Shown: positions 1-11,425 of the stretch, piece after piece | How the letters are laid out: every line of letters starts with the position of its first letter | How positions within the stretch are numbered: position 1 is the first letter of the stretch | Assembly (NCBI RefSeq): GCF_014898055.3 | Contig: NW_023601754.1 | Coordinates: forward strand, 52,693,013-52,757,012 | Source of the DNA: Talpa occidentalis | Lineage: Eukaryota > Chordata > Mammalia > Eulipotyphla > Talpidae | DNA length: 64,000 nt | Direction of reading: 5' to 3' | The notes under the pieces: model-generated | Databases searched by the model: none | Seen by the model: the letters and a program-made list of their open reading frames with translations, nothing else | What the model was told of the DNA's origin: nothing | Made by a program: the position numbers and the translations under genes

Positions 1-399
1 GATTGCTGCTTTTATCCATTTAACAAATATTTCCAAGTCTCTGGCCTAGGGAAGCAGAGCAGAGAGAGACGTTGGCATCCGGCCACCCTTGGGGGTTCCC
101 ATATCTGCTCCTTGTAATAGTCAAGCCCCCGGTGTGACTTCTTTTTCACCCCAAGAGCTGCTCTTAAGGACTTCTTTGAAATGTGGGACAATTATGCAAG
201 CGGGGAAAGTATCTAGAGCAAATATTTAACTTTGCTTCTGCTTTGGTGAAGTCACCGGCCCAGGCACATTTCCCCGGGGCAAGTCTGCTGGGGTCCCCTC
301 GCAGGCCCCCTCCGCTCAAGACTCCACACACAGGCTGGGGTTGGGGGCCAGCAGCTCCCCGAGACCGGGACCAGCGGCTGGACGCTGGCACCCGCCCCC
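1..399. other. Left flank, no gene seen
   Basis: Moderate-GC sequence. The first 50 bases (ATTTAACAAATATTTCC) resemble an L2 tail, but too little remains to call. No exon is recognised. Confidence 0.4.
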
Positions 400-1125
400 T
401 GCAATGCAGGTCTTGGCGGCGGGACGCGGCCCCTCCTCCCAGACGCTGGGAAACTCGGGCACCAGAACCCCGGCCGCCCACCCGGGAACCAGCCTCCCGG
501 GGGCGGACCCCAGTGGGCGCGCAGGGTCGCGAGGGCAGTTGGGCGCGCGCTGCCCAGGCCGGCAGGCGGGGCCTGAGAGGCGCCTCTGGACTTGGGGGAA
601 CTAGAGCCCAGGCCGCGTGCGCACAGGACCCCCGGTGTGCGGGGGCGCCTTTCCTCTCGGCCACCCGCCTCTTCTCTGTCGGGGCTGTCTGGGGGCCCGG
701 CCCGCGGGCCCCGGGGGAGGCAGATGGCGGCGCGTGGCCGGGTAGAAAGTTTTCCTGCGCGCTGCAAACCTCCCGCGCGGTGGCCTCGGCGCTCCCGAGC
801 CTGTTATCATGCGCCCTCCAGGGCGGGGGCCGGCGCGCTCAGGGAACGGCCGATCGGACGCCCCGGTTCTGCAAAATTGGGGACTTCGCGGCGGGAGGGG
901 CGCCCCGGGCGCGCGCCTTCCCGGGGTGGCTGCCCCAGACCCGCCGCCGCGCGCGGGGCCCGCGGGCCGAGCAGGCCGGGCCGGGGAGCATCGGGGCCGC
1001 GCGCGTCCTCGGCGCCCCGCCCCCGCCGGCCCGGCCCCCGCGCCCCGCGCCCCGCGCCCCTCCGCGCGCAGGCGGGGCGCCGGCGCCCGCCCTCCCGGAC
1101 ACCCGAGCGGGGCCGCCCCCCGCCC

Positions 1126-1168
1126 CCCGCCCGCCGCCCGCCGCCCGCCGCCCGCCGCCCGCCGCCGA
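1126..1168. repeat. CCGCCCG 7-bp tandem repeat
   Basis: About six units of CCGCCCG within the CpG island. The complementary strand has spaced G-runs able to form G-quadruplexes. Confidence 0.85.
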
Positions 1169-1361
1169 GCCAGGTGCGCGCGGACGCCGGCCCCGCCGGG
1201 CGCCGCCCCCTCGCCGCGCGGGCGGGAGCAGGTGCGCGCGGCGCGGGCGCGCGGGGCGGGGCGGGGCGCGGGGCGCGGGCCGGAGGACGGCAGGTGGCCC
1301 CGCGCGCCCCACCGCCTCGGGGCCGCCTCGGGCGCCCGGACCCGGACCCCGCCTGCCCGCG

Positions 1362-1367
1362 GTGAGC
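1362..1367 (+). other. SHANK2: Candidate 5' UTR exon donor
   Basis: GTGAGC after CCGCG inside the CpG island matches the donor consensus and is a plausible end of the non-coding first exon. Other donor-like GTGCGC sites nearby (about 1170 and 1230) are weaker. Sequence alone cannot prove use. Confidence 0.3.
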
Positions 1368-1553
1368 GAGCCCGGCCGGGGCGGGCGAGGGCGGCACGTG
1401 TCGGGGGGGCTTTCGCGGAGACGCCGCGCGCCCGCGGCCGCCGGGGCTGAGGCGCGGGGAGCCGGGCGGTGGGGACCCCGCGCCCCGCGCCCGCCCCCGC
1501 CCCCGCGCGCCTGCGCCTCCCGGGCCGCGCGCACGGACCCGCCGCCGCCGGTT

Positions 1554-1630
1554 CCGGGGCGCTCGCCCGGCTCTGGGGTGCTCGCCCGGCTCCGGGGCGC
1601 TCGCCCGGCTCCGGGGCGCTCTCCCGGGCT
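1554..1630. repeat. 19-bp GC-rich tandem repeat, 4 copies
   Basis: Unit CCGGGGCGCTCGCCCGGCT, with copies at 1554, 1573, 1592 and 1611; the second carries T changes and the last is slightly altered. It lies in the CpG island downstream of the candidate donor. Confidence 0.85.
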
Positions 1631-2740
1631 CGGCGGGCGGGCCGGGTCTGGGCGCCGCCTCGGAGGAGCGCGGGGCCGCCAGGGGGCGCGCGGGGCGGGG
1701 CGGGGCGGCGCGAGGTGCGGCTCCCCGGGGACCCCGCCGCGGCCGCCCCGCCGGCGCCGGCACCCGCAGCCCCGCGCAGGTCCGCGCGGCTGCAGCGCGG
1801 CTGGGCGCCCGGCGCAGGCCCGGGGGGCGCGGGCGGGGCGCGCGGGCGCTCGGGGTCCCCGCGGTCCCGCGTCCCAGCCGGTGCCGGGCCTGACCCCGCG
1901 CGCCGCGGCCGGGGCGGGGGTCCGGCTGGTGCCCGAGCGCCGCGCCCGCGCCGTGAATTATGCAGGAGCCGCCCGGCGCGCGGCTCAAGTTTCCTGGCAA
2001 CTTTCGGGCTCGGCTCCTGCGGGGGCCGGGCGGCTCCGCCCCGCGCGCGCGGCCCATGCGCCTCGCCGGCGGCCGGGTGCGGGGCGCGTGCCCGGGGAGG
2101 CCCCGCGCGCTCCCCCTCCGAGCCGCGGCCGCCGGGCGCCCGGGCGACCCTCGCCGAGAGCCTCGCGGAGCCGCTTCGGGGGGAGCCGGACGGCGGGGAC
2201 CCGGCACCCAGGTTCGCGGGGAGCGCGGGCGGGCCGGCGGGGCGCCTCTGCGGTCGCGGGGGGAGCGGAGCGCGCGGGACCCCGCTGCGGGGGCGCGAAG
2301 GTGCGGGGCCTCGGGGAGCCGCCGCTGGAGTTCGAGGGTGCGGGCCTCGGGGCACCTCTCGCCTGGGCTCGGGGGGGGTGCGGGCCGCAGGGGACTCGCC
2401 ACCGGGGAAGAGGGTGCGGAGCCCGGGGGCTCCCCTGCGCTCCGTGGGTGCGGACTCTCGGGGCCCCTGTCCACCTGGCGGGGGGGGGGCAGGTGTGCGC
2501 CCTCGGGGCAGGTCAGGTCCGCGCGCCCACGCCGGGGATGGGGGGCCGGGGGCGTCCACGTCCACGGGCGAGGCTGGCGCTCCTGACCTTGGGTTCTGGC
2601 CGGAGCCTTTGAAGCGACCCTGGGCGTCTGGGTTGAGGGGGCCTCGGGGTTGAGGGGGCCTCGGGGGCCGGGGCTGCGGCCGGGGAGCCTGGGGCGCGGC
2701 CGTGGGCGCGGAGTCCTCCGGGGCCGCTGAAAATAAAGCG

Positions 2741-2756
2741 GTTTCCACGTGGAAAC
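2741..2756. promoter_or_regulatory. 16-bp perfect palindrome with CACGTG E-box
   Basis: GTTTCCACGTGGAAAC is its own reverse complement and is centred on CACGTG, the class bound by bHLH-zip factors (USF, MYC/MAX, CLOCK). It lies at the 3' boundary of the CpG island. Confidence 0.5.
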
Positions 2757-5700
2757 GGGGAGTTGTGCATTGGACGGTTCCCTGACCTCCTTTTTTGTTC
2801 GCAGCCCAGGCCCCAGCGTTAATGAGGTCGACCCACTAATTAAGTTACGCTCCCGTGGCAGAGGCGTGATTTGGGAGCCGGGCGGGGGTGGCGGCCCCTC
2901 TCCTCTGGGAGCTGGACCGCGCGCCTCCCCGGGCGCCTCTGGATTCCGGGGACCCGCCCTGGCTGTCCGCGTGAACCCACAGTTGGTGACAATGTTCTCT
3001 GCTGCGGCCGGCGCCCGGGCTTCGGGGTGTCCAGGGCACCCACGCTGCTCGCCAGGAAGGCGCCGAACCCGGTCTTCCCGGGGCTTGGTGCGCGCTGGAA
3101 TTGAGCAGTGATAGGGGGTCAGGGGGCGGCTCCCTGAGGGGTTCACAGGCGCCGCTGTGCCCAGAAGTCCCAGGACCCTCAAGGGAGCCCGAGGGAGACC
3201 CTGGTCCTCCTGGGAGTCGGGCTGTGCAGGGGCTGGGGCTGGCCCCCCACTTTACTCATAAGGAACCGATGGCGCCCCTGGGTGGAGACAAGAGTCCCCC
3301 AGGAATGAAGAGCTAGGAGGGCGCGGCCTCCCCGACCCCGGCGTGAGGCTGTCCTGGCGCCAGAAGGGCTCTCGCAGAGTAAGGGGCTGTGGCCTGGAGG
3401 GGCAGCCCTAGCCCCCCACCGCGGGGCTGTTCTGCCCCCGGTCCGAGGGCGGTTTGCTTTAGAAACTCCCCGTTCCTGTGCAGTGAGCTCCCCAAGGGCT
3501 CCTGTCACCTGTTTATCTGACAAGTGCTGGGGGGTGCAGGCCCCCACTGGCGTCTCGGGGTCTCCTGTGCGGGTGACTTGCCCCTCGCTGGTCGGGGAGA
3601 GGCCTCTGCGGGAGGAGCTGGGGGCCAGAGGCGAGGATGTCCGGGCAGCCACCGGGGCTGGGGGGCTCCGAGGTAGCGGGGCGTCTCTCAGGTCATCAGT
3701 GGCAGGAAGGGGGTGAAGCCGAGCCTGAGCCTCGGGAGCGCCCGGCTTCCACATCTGTGACCTGTGCGGTGTGTCCAGCCTTGTCATCGGGGGTGACGGG
3801 CTCACCCTAGTGGGGAGCAGCCTGGAGACGCTCAGGGCCAGTGTCCCCCCCTGCCCCGAAGACCCACAGGCTGAGGGTCCGGGTCAGGCCCCAGCCCGGG
3901 CCCCTCAATTCGCATCTCCCTGAACCCCAGCTTCCTGCTTTGTGACCTGGGGTCCTGCTCGGCTACAGCTGCTGGATTTGGAGCAGAGGCCCCTCCCCTG
4001 ACCCCCCTGAGCCCCGCCGGCGGCCCGTGCAAATGGACTCCCCCACCTCTGCGTGGTCCCAGCGGGCAGCACTTAGGACTGGTCATTCTTCGGGTGACCC
4101 CCCAAGTCTGTTGATTCCACAGCTTTGCTAGAGGTGGGGTTGTGGACACCCCAGGTGAAGGCCAGCCCTTTCACCTTTCGCTCCTCGGCCCTCACCTGGC
4201 ACCTGTGGAGGATGTGGAGGGGCCGGGCCGAGGGGCGCAGTCTGGGGCACCCTGGCCACTGCGCCGACTGCCCCCGGGACCTGCCGCCCTCTGAGGTCAG
4301 AGGGGATCTGGCCTTCCCATCTTCTCCCCGTGTTGCATAAAAATGAGCTCAGCAGGTCATCATTTCAGGGCCCACTGGGCCAGGAACTGTCCACAGCAGG
4401 GGGCCCCCACTTCCAGCTCCCAGGCTAGAGGGGTGATCCTTGGGCCCCCAACCCAGTCTGGGGGAGGAGGAGGGTAGGGAAGACCAGACCCTTCCTTTGC
4501 TTCGATTTCCCTGGGACGGAGCTGGCCCTGGACAGGACGGTGTCCCCAGAGAGCACCCCTAGTTCCCGTTCCTGCTGCCGGCAACACTTGGACTCGTGGT
4601 CTCCCCAAGTCCAGGAGGTGCTGTTGATGGTGCCGTTTGCCCAGAGGGAGCCTGAACCTTGGGGGTGAAGCCCCTGGCCCTGGCCACCCCGCTGGTGCTT
4701 GGGGTGCTGGGGCGGCACCCCCACAGCCCGGTCGGCACCCCACGCCGCAGCCTCCTGGCGCGCACACGGCCGGGGAACGTGTCTGGGGGAGGCGGTTCTT
4801 CAGGTTGTCGCGGGGCCGCGCCCAGGGCTCAGCCGTCCCCACGCAGCCGCCGTGTTTTCTCCTTGAAACCAGATGCAAAAGAGGTTTTGCCACGAGGCAG
4901 CGAAGGCCCCAGCAGCCCGCGGTGTGGCGGGGTCAGCGGCGGGGGCCCGCGAGGCGCGTGCCAGGGACGGGCACCCAGAGGCCAGTGGCTGGTGCTGTCG
5001 CCCCAGGGGGCAGTGAGGTCGGTTTGGGGGCACTGGGGTGGGTCCAGCAGGAGCTTTCCCCTCCTCAAGGGGGTTCCGGTCTTGAAGGGTGGGGAAGGCA
5101 TGTCCACGCCCAGTGTGGGCAGAGCTGAGAGCCTGCCCGGGGCAGGCGTGGGCGAGCCAGGTCCCCTGCGGGTGTGCCCCATGGGCCGGCCGAGGCACCC
5201 GCCGCTTCCCGGGGGCGCCAGCCAGAAAAGCCTGCCGGGCGGCTGGGAGTCTGCCCTAGAGAGCAGGCGGGGCCCCGACGGACAGGGCTCCCTCCTGCAC
5301 CCCAAGACTGGCTGCTCTCGTCAGTGTGGGGGAGGGCAGGGCCGGGCCTAATGACCCTGCCCGGCTCGAAGCTCGTCCTTGGAGGGCCGCCGAGCCCCTC
5401 TCCCGGACCCGGGGCCCAGGGGGCTGGGCGAGGGGCGTGCGGGGTGAATGTCGAAACCGCGGACTCCCGGCGCCGGGGGAGGGGTGAGGGACTCCTGGGC
5501 CACCCCCAGAAATTCCGACGCGGCCGCCCCTGGTGGCCATTTCCTTTAAGAGCGCGTTTCACGTCTCAGCCCCGACCGTGTGGTGGACGCGCAGGGTTCC
5601 CGCGGCGTTTCCACGCACCCGCAGCATCGAAACAGCCAGCAGCGCTGAAGGGATGGAGCCCCAAACTCCTCTGTCGCCCCCCACATGCTGCCCTCACGGC

Positions 5701-8162
5701 TTAGCCAGACTTGCCGGGTGTCCCTGAGCCGGGCGGATCCCGTGCCTGGGCTCGGTGTGGACAGGGACGTGGCGCCCCACGCCGGGAAGTGCTGGCATTT
5801 CACGTCCTCCTCCAGCTTCACGCGCACCCCCGGGGGGCAAAGCAGGGCACCCGCCTTCCTCCGCAGCCTCAGGGAGCCCCGAGGACCTTCTGTCCCTGGC
5901 GTTGTCCCGCGGCTCCCGCAGGCGTCTTCCCTTCCTGAGCTGCCCACGTGCTGGGCCGCTGCTGCCCTGCCAGGAAGCTGGACGTAAATTCACGTCAGAC
6001 ACTTGCGGGACCGAGAGTCGTTCAGCATTTAAAATCCCCCTCGGGGCCGGGAAGGTGGTTCCCTCCGACGCTGTGAGCGTGTCACAGGGTTGTAGAAACG
6101 GAAATGGAAACGTGACTGGAAAGGCCTTGGTGGCAGCGGTGCCCTCGACGGCCCTGGGTGAGTCCCTGGCTGGGCGCGGCCCCTCGTGGCGCCGGTCCAG
6201 GCTGCCCAGTCCGGAGGGGCAGAGGCTGGGGGGCGGCCAGCAGTGCCCCTCGGGAGGGACACCACAGCGGGCGGGATGCTCCAGCCTTAGCCTGCAGGTC
6301 CTGTGGTGGTTCACACGGGGCCGTGGGGACGGGGTTGCCATCTGCTCCCTGAGGGCCGGGCCCTTCCGGCCAACGGGTCCCGAAATCCTCCCCCGGCTGC
6401 TCAGGAGAAACCGGAACAGCACCCGAGTCCTGGGTGGCGAGGGCAGTGATGGGGGACGGGTCTGCACAGCTGGCAGCTGTCCCGGGGCTCTGATGGGCCC
6501 GAGGGGGTGACCGGGGAGAGGTCACGTGTCCTCACCAAGCCGTAGTCAGTCGGGGAGCGGGTGGTGAGCCTTTGGCCTTCCTGAAAATGCAGCCTGTGCC
6601 CTGGGGAGGAGGGTGCCCACCAGGTGCAGGGCGCTCCCGTGGGCCCTGCTGCCCCCCCAGCGCAGGGCACAGCCACTGCTGTCCAGGGGTTCCCTGCCCC
6701 CATTCCCCTGTCCTCCCCCTGCCTCCTGGCTTGTGTGCTCCTGGCCCGGTGCCCCAGGCTAACCTGTCTGGTCAGGAGGGGCAGGCCCAGGACGGGAGGA
6801 AGAAGCGGCCCCCAGGGGTGTTCGGAGAGTGGGAGCCCATGGCTGGACACCAGCGGCCTGTTCCCGCCCTCGTGGTTCCAGGGGCTGCCGGGCGGGGCCT
6901 GGCGGCGCTGCGGGCTCGGGGATGCGGGGTCCTGGGTGGTGGCACGTGAGCTGCCCCCGGAGATTATGCAGGAATGCTTGCCAGAGCCGGCGCCCGCCCG
7001 GGCTGGGTGGGGGCAGAGGGCCGGGTACCCGGTGACTTTCCGGAACGCAGAGGCCAAACAAAGCAGGGGAGGCATTCCTGGGCCGGTCTCGGCGAGGCTG
7101 GCGGGGCTGTTAATCATTCCCAGGCGCCAGGCCACCCAGACCAGCGTCTTGGCTCCCGGGAGGGCCCCAGCTTCCTGCGCCCCGGAGCAGCTGCGGGCTG
7201 AGGTGCGGGTCGGGTCGGGGGCGTCGCGCGGGGCTGCGGGAGCAGCCGGGGCCCCGCGCGCTCTGACCTGGTAGGAGACTGGCTGCCTCTGCGCCCTGTT
7301 CTGTCTGTTGCGGCTGCTGTTTCTGAGGCTCCCTGGGCTGTGGGGCCTGGACGCCCGTTCAGACTGGACTTAGGAGGTGCAGTTTGGGGGCACCCATGGT
7401 CGGTCCCATGGCTCACAGGCCAAGGCCGGGGAGGCAGCCGAGCCAGCCTGGGGAGGGCCAGAACCCTCCTGGGGTGGGGGCTCTTAGGCACGTTTCTGCC
7501 TTTCTCGCAGAGGGGGGTGCTTCAGCCCAAAGTGTCTCTAAGCTCCAGGCTGCCGGGTGGGGGCTGAGGGGCTGGGCCGCCTGCCCCAGACTCAGTTCCG
7601 CCCCAGAGCAGGCTCTGGGGGCTCTGCCGGCCGGCAAGCTGGGACCTCGGTGTCCACCTGCCTCTGCTGATCCTCCCGAGGGGAGGTGGGTCCCTGCAGT
7701 CCTAAGGGGCCCAGGGCCGACCCCTCTGCCCTGTCCTTGGTGGGGCGTCTCCATGAGGGTCCAGTGAGACCCCGAGGGCGTGTCCGCCGGTCTGAACGTG
7801 CTTGTCCCGACAGACGCGCCTCCTCCCCACCCCACCCCTGGGTGCCGTCGCGCCCGCCTGCTGAAGGCTGGTGGCCGAGCCAGGGCCCTGCCCGGCGGCT
7901 GCCCAGGCCGGTGCCCTGAGGCCTCCCCAGGTCACTCTTCCGCCACCCCCAGAGAGGCGCTGGGCAGCTCGGGCGCTCGCCTGCGGGCCTCAGGACCCCT
8001 GGCTGCGCCTGCAGAGGCTCCAGGCCCTCCAGAGCCGCGTGAGTTGCACCCTGGGCTCTTCGCCTCTTGACACCAAAAAGGAGGCTTGAAGGTGTCAGTG
8101 AGGGCACCTGGACACGACGATGGTGAACTCACTACACGTTCACGCGAATAGGACACGTTTAC

Positions 8163-8180
8163 GGAAAACAGCTGTTTTCC
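8163..8180. promoter_or_regulatory. 18-bp perfect palindrome with CAGCTG E-box
   Basis: GGAAAACAGCTGTTTTCC is self-complementary and centred on CAGCTG, the E-box of tissue bHLH factors. It sits in a short AT-richer patch (about 8085-8200) within GC-rich DNA. Confidence 0.45.
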
Positions 8181-9299
8181 AAAATTAAGAAGGAAAGACC
8201 CTGACCCCGGGCGGCAGCCCCCCTCCAGCCACCCCGAGAACGCTGGGCTCCCGCGTCCTCTTCTGCGTCCAGCTGCGCTCGCGGTGCCACGGTGGGCGGC
8301 TCCGGAACGCGCGGGGCGGCGGGAGGGGCGCGGGCGCAGAGGCGGCGGGCGTGGCTGTGATGGCGGACGTCAGCCCCGAGGCTGCGGCCGGGCCCGGAGC
8401 TCACCTCGGGACGCCTGGAAGAGGCAGGACCCAGGACGCACCCTGACCCGGGAAGCCCCGCGGGGATGTGAGGCTTAGCTGGGGGTTCCGGACGGCAGGG
8501 GGGAGCCCCCCCCAGGGCAGTCCTTGCCGTTGGAGTCCAGGGGTAGGGTCTGGCTCAGGACGGCTGCCCCTGGCAGCACCAGGGGTGGGGGTCGCCTCCG
8601 TAGTAGAGGTGAGACGTGTGTCTGCCACCCTGGAGCGATGGCAGCTGGGTAGCCAGGCTCCTCGGCAGCGCTGGCCCTGAATCCAGGGGCCAGCAAGGTG
8701 TCCACTTGGGGAGGGCAGGGCTGAGGGCTGGGCGGGGGCGGCGGGGCGGGCAGAGCTCACGGGCACAAGACTCTCGGTGGCTCTTGAGCAGGAGTGGAGC
8801 GGGTGGCCTCGCCCTGCGGCCTCCAGATGGGTGACCAGGCACCGGCAGGGCTCTCTGCGGCTGGTCTGGCCTGCTGCGTCAGGCTGCTGGCCAGGGGGGT
8901 GAGGCACGTCCCCGAGCTGGAGGGGAGGGCACCGCCCCTAGCTGTCCTGTCCCCGGGGCTTCAGAACTTCGTAGACGGCGAGTGGGGGACGGCCTGGCCC
9001 AGGGTCCTCTTCGATGAGGCGCGCGCCGGCAGCTGAGGGGACACAGGAGCCCCAGTGAGACCTGAGGGGAAGCTGGGCACGGGTCAGTGGGGACACAGAT
9101 GTCCTCTCAGCGAACATCTGGCCGAAGAGAACCCTGTACCCGGAACCCGGGGCGCAGCGGCTCAGGAGGTTTCTCCAGACCTGCAGGAGGGGTGGGGGTC
9201 GGGGTGGGGTGAGGGTCTGGTGCTTGACTCAGTGGCTGAGCTCCGGGGCAGGGACAGTGAAGCAGGACCCCTGCTGCCCACTGTCCCCGTCCAGCTCCC

Positions 9300-9335
9300 C
9301 TGGTGGACAAACGTTTGTTGAGTGAATAAATGTTG
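9300..9335 (+). repeat. L2/MIR-type tail fragment
   Basis: GACAAACGTTTGTTGAGTGA followed by ATAAATG matches the 3' tail typical of L2/MIR relics. It is a short remnant. Confidence 0.45.
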
Positions 9336-10524
9336 TGTGTTGGTGGAGGCGTCAGAAGCGGGTCACCACCCCAGGTATGCCGGAGCACCTCCCGCCGCGC
9401 AGCCTCACCCCTCAGTCGCCCAGGCCCCCGGCCTGGGAGCCTGCTCCGGTGAGCTCACGACACGGGGGCGGCCCCGGGCCCTGCTCCGTCCTTGTGGTCC
9501 CGGACGCCCTGTAACTGGGACCCTGACCACGCAGGGTTCAGGGCCTTCAAGCTTCTTCCAAACCCGGCTTCTCAGCTTGACTCCAGAGAGTGGGGTGCTG
9601 GGTTTCAGCCAAACACATCTGGAGCCTTCGGGGAAGCAGTGCCCTGGCTCCCAGCCTGGGGCAGTCTCCTGCTCCCCCACTGTGGGGCTGCAGAGGGGCT
9701 GGGGACGCTGGCCCTCGTGTGGGGGGCTATTGGCATTTCCCAGCCTGGGGGATCGATGCTGCTCCGGCAACCGGGCTGGGCAGGGCCACGGGGTGGGGGA
9801 CTAGCTGGCTCGCCGTGGCCCCCCAGCCTGCGGAGGACCAGGGTCCCGTGCTTCGGGGCGGGGTGGGGGGCGGCCCTCTCTGAGTGGGACACACAATGTT
9901 GTGTTTTGTTTTCCTGGGGAGACAGAAAGCGCTGCTCGGAGACAGGTCTGCCTTTGCAGGTCGTTTATTTAGCGCGTGATGCAGAAGGTGCCACTTACCT
10001 CGGTGAGCCACCAGCCAGTGTAGACAGGCCCGCGCCCTTAACAGGCGGCTCGGAAACACCCCGCGCCAGGGCTAGGTGCCTGCTCTCGTCCCAGGCCGAG
10101 GGGGGGGTCTCGCCTGCTGGAGCCGGGCCGGGGGACACCCGCTCGGCCAGGGCCCCGCCTGCAGGCTGCGGGGTGCGGCCCGCCCGACCGTGAACTTCCC
10201 GCACGTGTGCGCACGAGAGATGGGGCTCGGCTTTTCTCTCCTGGGACAGTTCGGGGTGCCGTCGGCCTCGTCAGACGAGCCGGGAGTGTTCTGTTGTGCA
10301 GAATCGGTGTTAACTCACTCGGGACGCCCCCGGGCCCCGCTTGTCTCTGCGAGAGCTGGTTCCTCCCTCCCGCCGCGGGAGGTGGACCCTTCGGCTCTCG
10401 GGGACTCGCGCTGGCCGCGGGGTCGCAGGCGCCTGCCCTCGCGTCTGGATGCTCCGAGTCGCGACTGTTCTCAGCGTCCCTGCGTGGTCCTTGCTGCGTC
10501 CGTGCGCCTGGAAGAAATGCCTTT

Positions 10525-10640
10525 TCTTTTCTTTTATGACTTTGGTAATTTGAGGTTTTCCCCCCTTTTCTGAAGCTCAATCAGCCTAACCAGTGTTCCG
10601 TTCTATTAACCTTTTCACAGAACCAACATTTGGTTCATGG
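10525..10640 (-). mobile_element. Ancient L1 ORF2 fragment, antisense
   Basis: The + strand reads as antisense L1 ORF2: TTTGGTAATTTGAGG, then CTATTAACCTTTTCACAGAA and CCAACATTTGGTT, the familiar antisense motif of the L1 reverse-transcriptase region. Weaker similarity may continue to about 11000. Decayed and non-functional. Confidence 0.65.
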
Positions 10641-11311
10641 AAGATCGCTCGGCGTCTGGCCTGTTCTCCGGTGTCCGCCCTGACTGGGTCACTCCCGCCG
10701 TCCGCTGTGGCCTCGCAGCTTCCCAGGGGCAAGGGGGGTGGGGACAAGTCACGGACTCGCAGCCGTTCTGCTTCCAGCGTGTCCAGTGTCGATTTCACAG
10801 CCCTGCACGTCCCCCCGCGCCGCTTCCCCGGGGCTGCGGACGCCCCGGTGGCGTTTGCCTCCTTCATGGTTGTGTCTAATTCCCCTGCGGTTTTGTTCTC
10901 ACGCTCGCTGGCCGCTGCGACGGGGCTGCTTCGTCCCCACACCTTGCTGCGCTTCCGCGACCGCGCGCTGCTCCTGACTTCACGCCGGGCAGCCGGGAAG
11001 CCCGCCCTGTGCGACCTCAGCCCCGCGCGCGTCGGGCAGCGTCTGCGGGAGTCGGCCTGCGGCTGCCCTGCCGGGGCTCTGCATCTGGCCAGAGCGCGTG
11101 TCTGTGGGTGTCTGCTGGCCGCCCCAGACCCTCGGGCGCTGCGGTCAGCCGGCCGGAGGGCCACCCTGCAGGGCCAGCGTGCTGTCCGGCAGCCGCCCCC
11201 GGGCGCCAGCTCAGGGCCGGGCCGCAGCGCCGGAGGGTGGGGCGGCGGGGGCTGGGAGTGGGGACTCGGAGGTGGGGCGCAGCGAGGGGAGCTGGTGTGA
11301 GTTTCCCCCCG

Positions 11312-11425
11312 CTAAACTTTATAAAAATTGTGCTTTAATATACCTAGAGTGAAATGACCGTTTTGGCCCATTTTAGGTGTACAGAGGAGTGACGTGGTGC
11401 GTCCACACCCCCCGTGCACACGTGG
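11312..11425 (-). mobile_element. Ancient L1 3'-end fragment, antisense
   Basis: AT-rich start (CTTTATAAAAATTGTGCTTT) followed by CATTTTAGGTGTACAG, typical of antisense L1 3' regions. It decays into GC-rich sequence. Confidence 0.6.

Larger units (their letters stand above)
400..2756 (+). promoter_or_regulatory. SHANK2: CpG island, candidate upstream SHANK2 promoter and 5' UTR exon
   Basis: Bases here are almost wholly G and C with very frequent CpG, far above the flanks; the density falls sharply after about 2.75 kb. It contains GC-box-like runs, CACGTG E-boxes and several consensus donor-like sites, the best being CCGCG|gtgagc at 1361/1362. No coding exon is present, which fits a 5' UTR exon splicing to the acceptor at 21856. 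Assignment to SHANK2 is inferred from strand and position; the transcription start was not located. Confidence 0.6.
2757..10524. other. Presumed intron 1, proximal part: no gene recognised
   Basis: GC-rich, with no recognised coding exon; long frames open here show no family similarity. A pyrimidine-rich acceptor-like site at about 2785-2804 follows the island. A short L2/MIR-like tail lies at 9300-9335 and a CpG- and GGCGG-rich patch at 8280-8470. Otherwise nothing specific is seen. Confidence 0.5.

Noticed and set aside
183..3182. Very long open frames (700-800 residues) on both strands across the CpG island
   Set aside because: Stop codons are AT-rich and so are rare in this near-pure GC sequence. 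The translations are Arg/Pro/Gly/Ala low complexity, overlap on both strands and match no family.
10020..11260. Possible additional CpG island or promoter
   Set aside because: CpG is frequent but not clearly above the rich local background, and the segment overlaps a decayed L1; no first exon is recognised.
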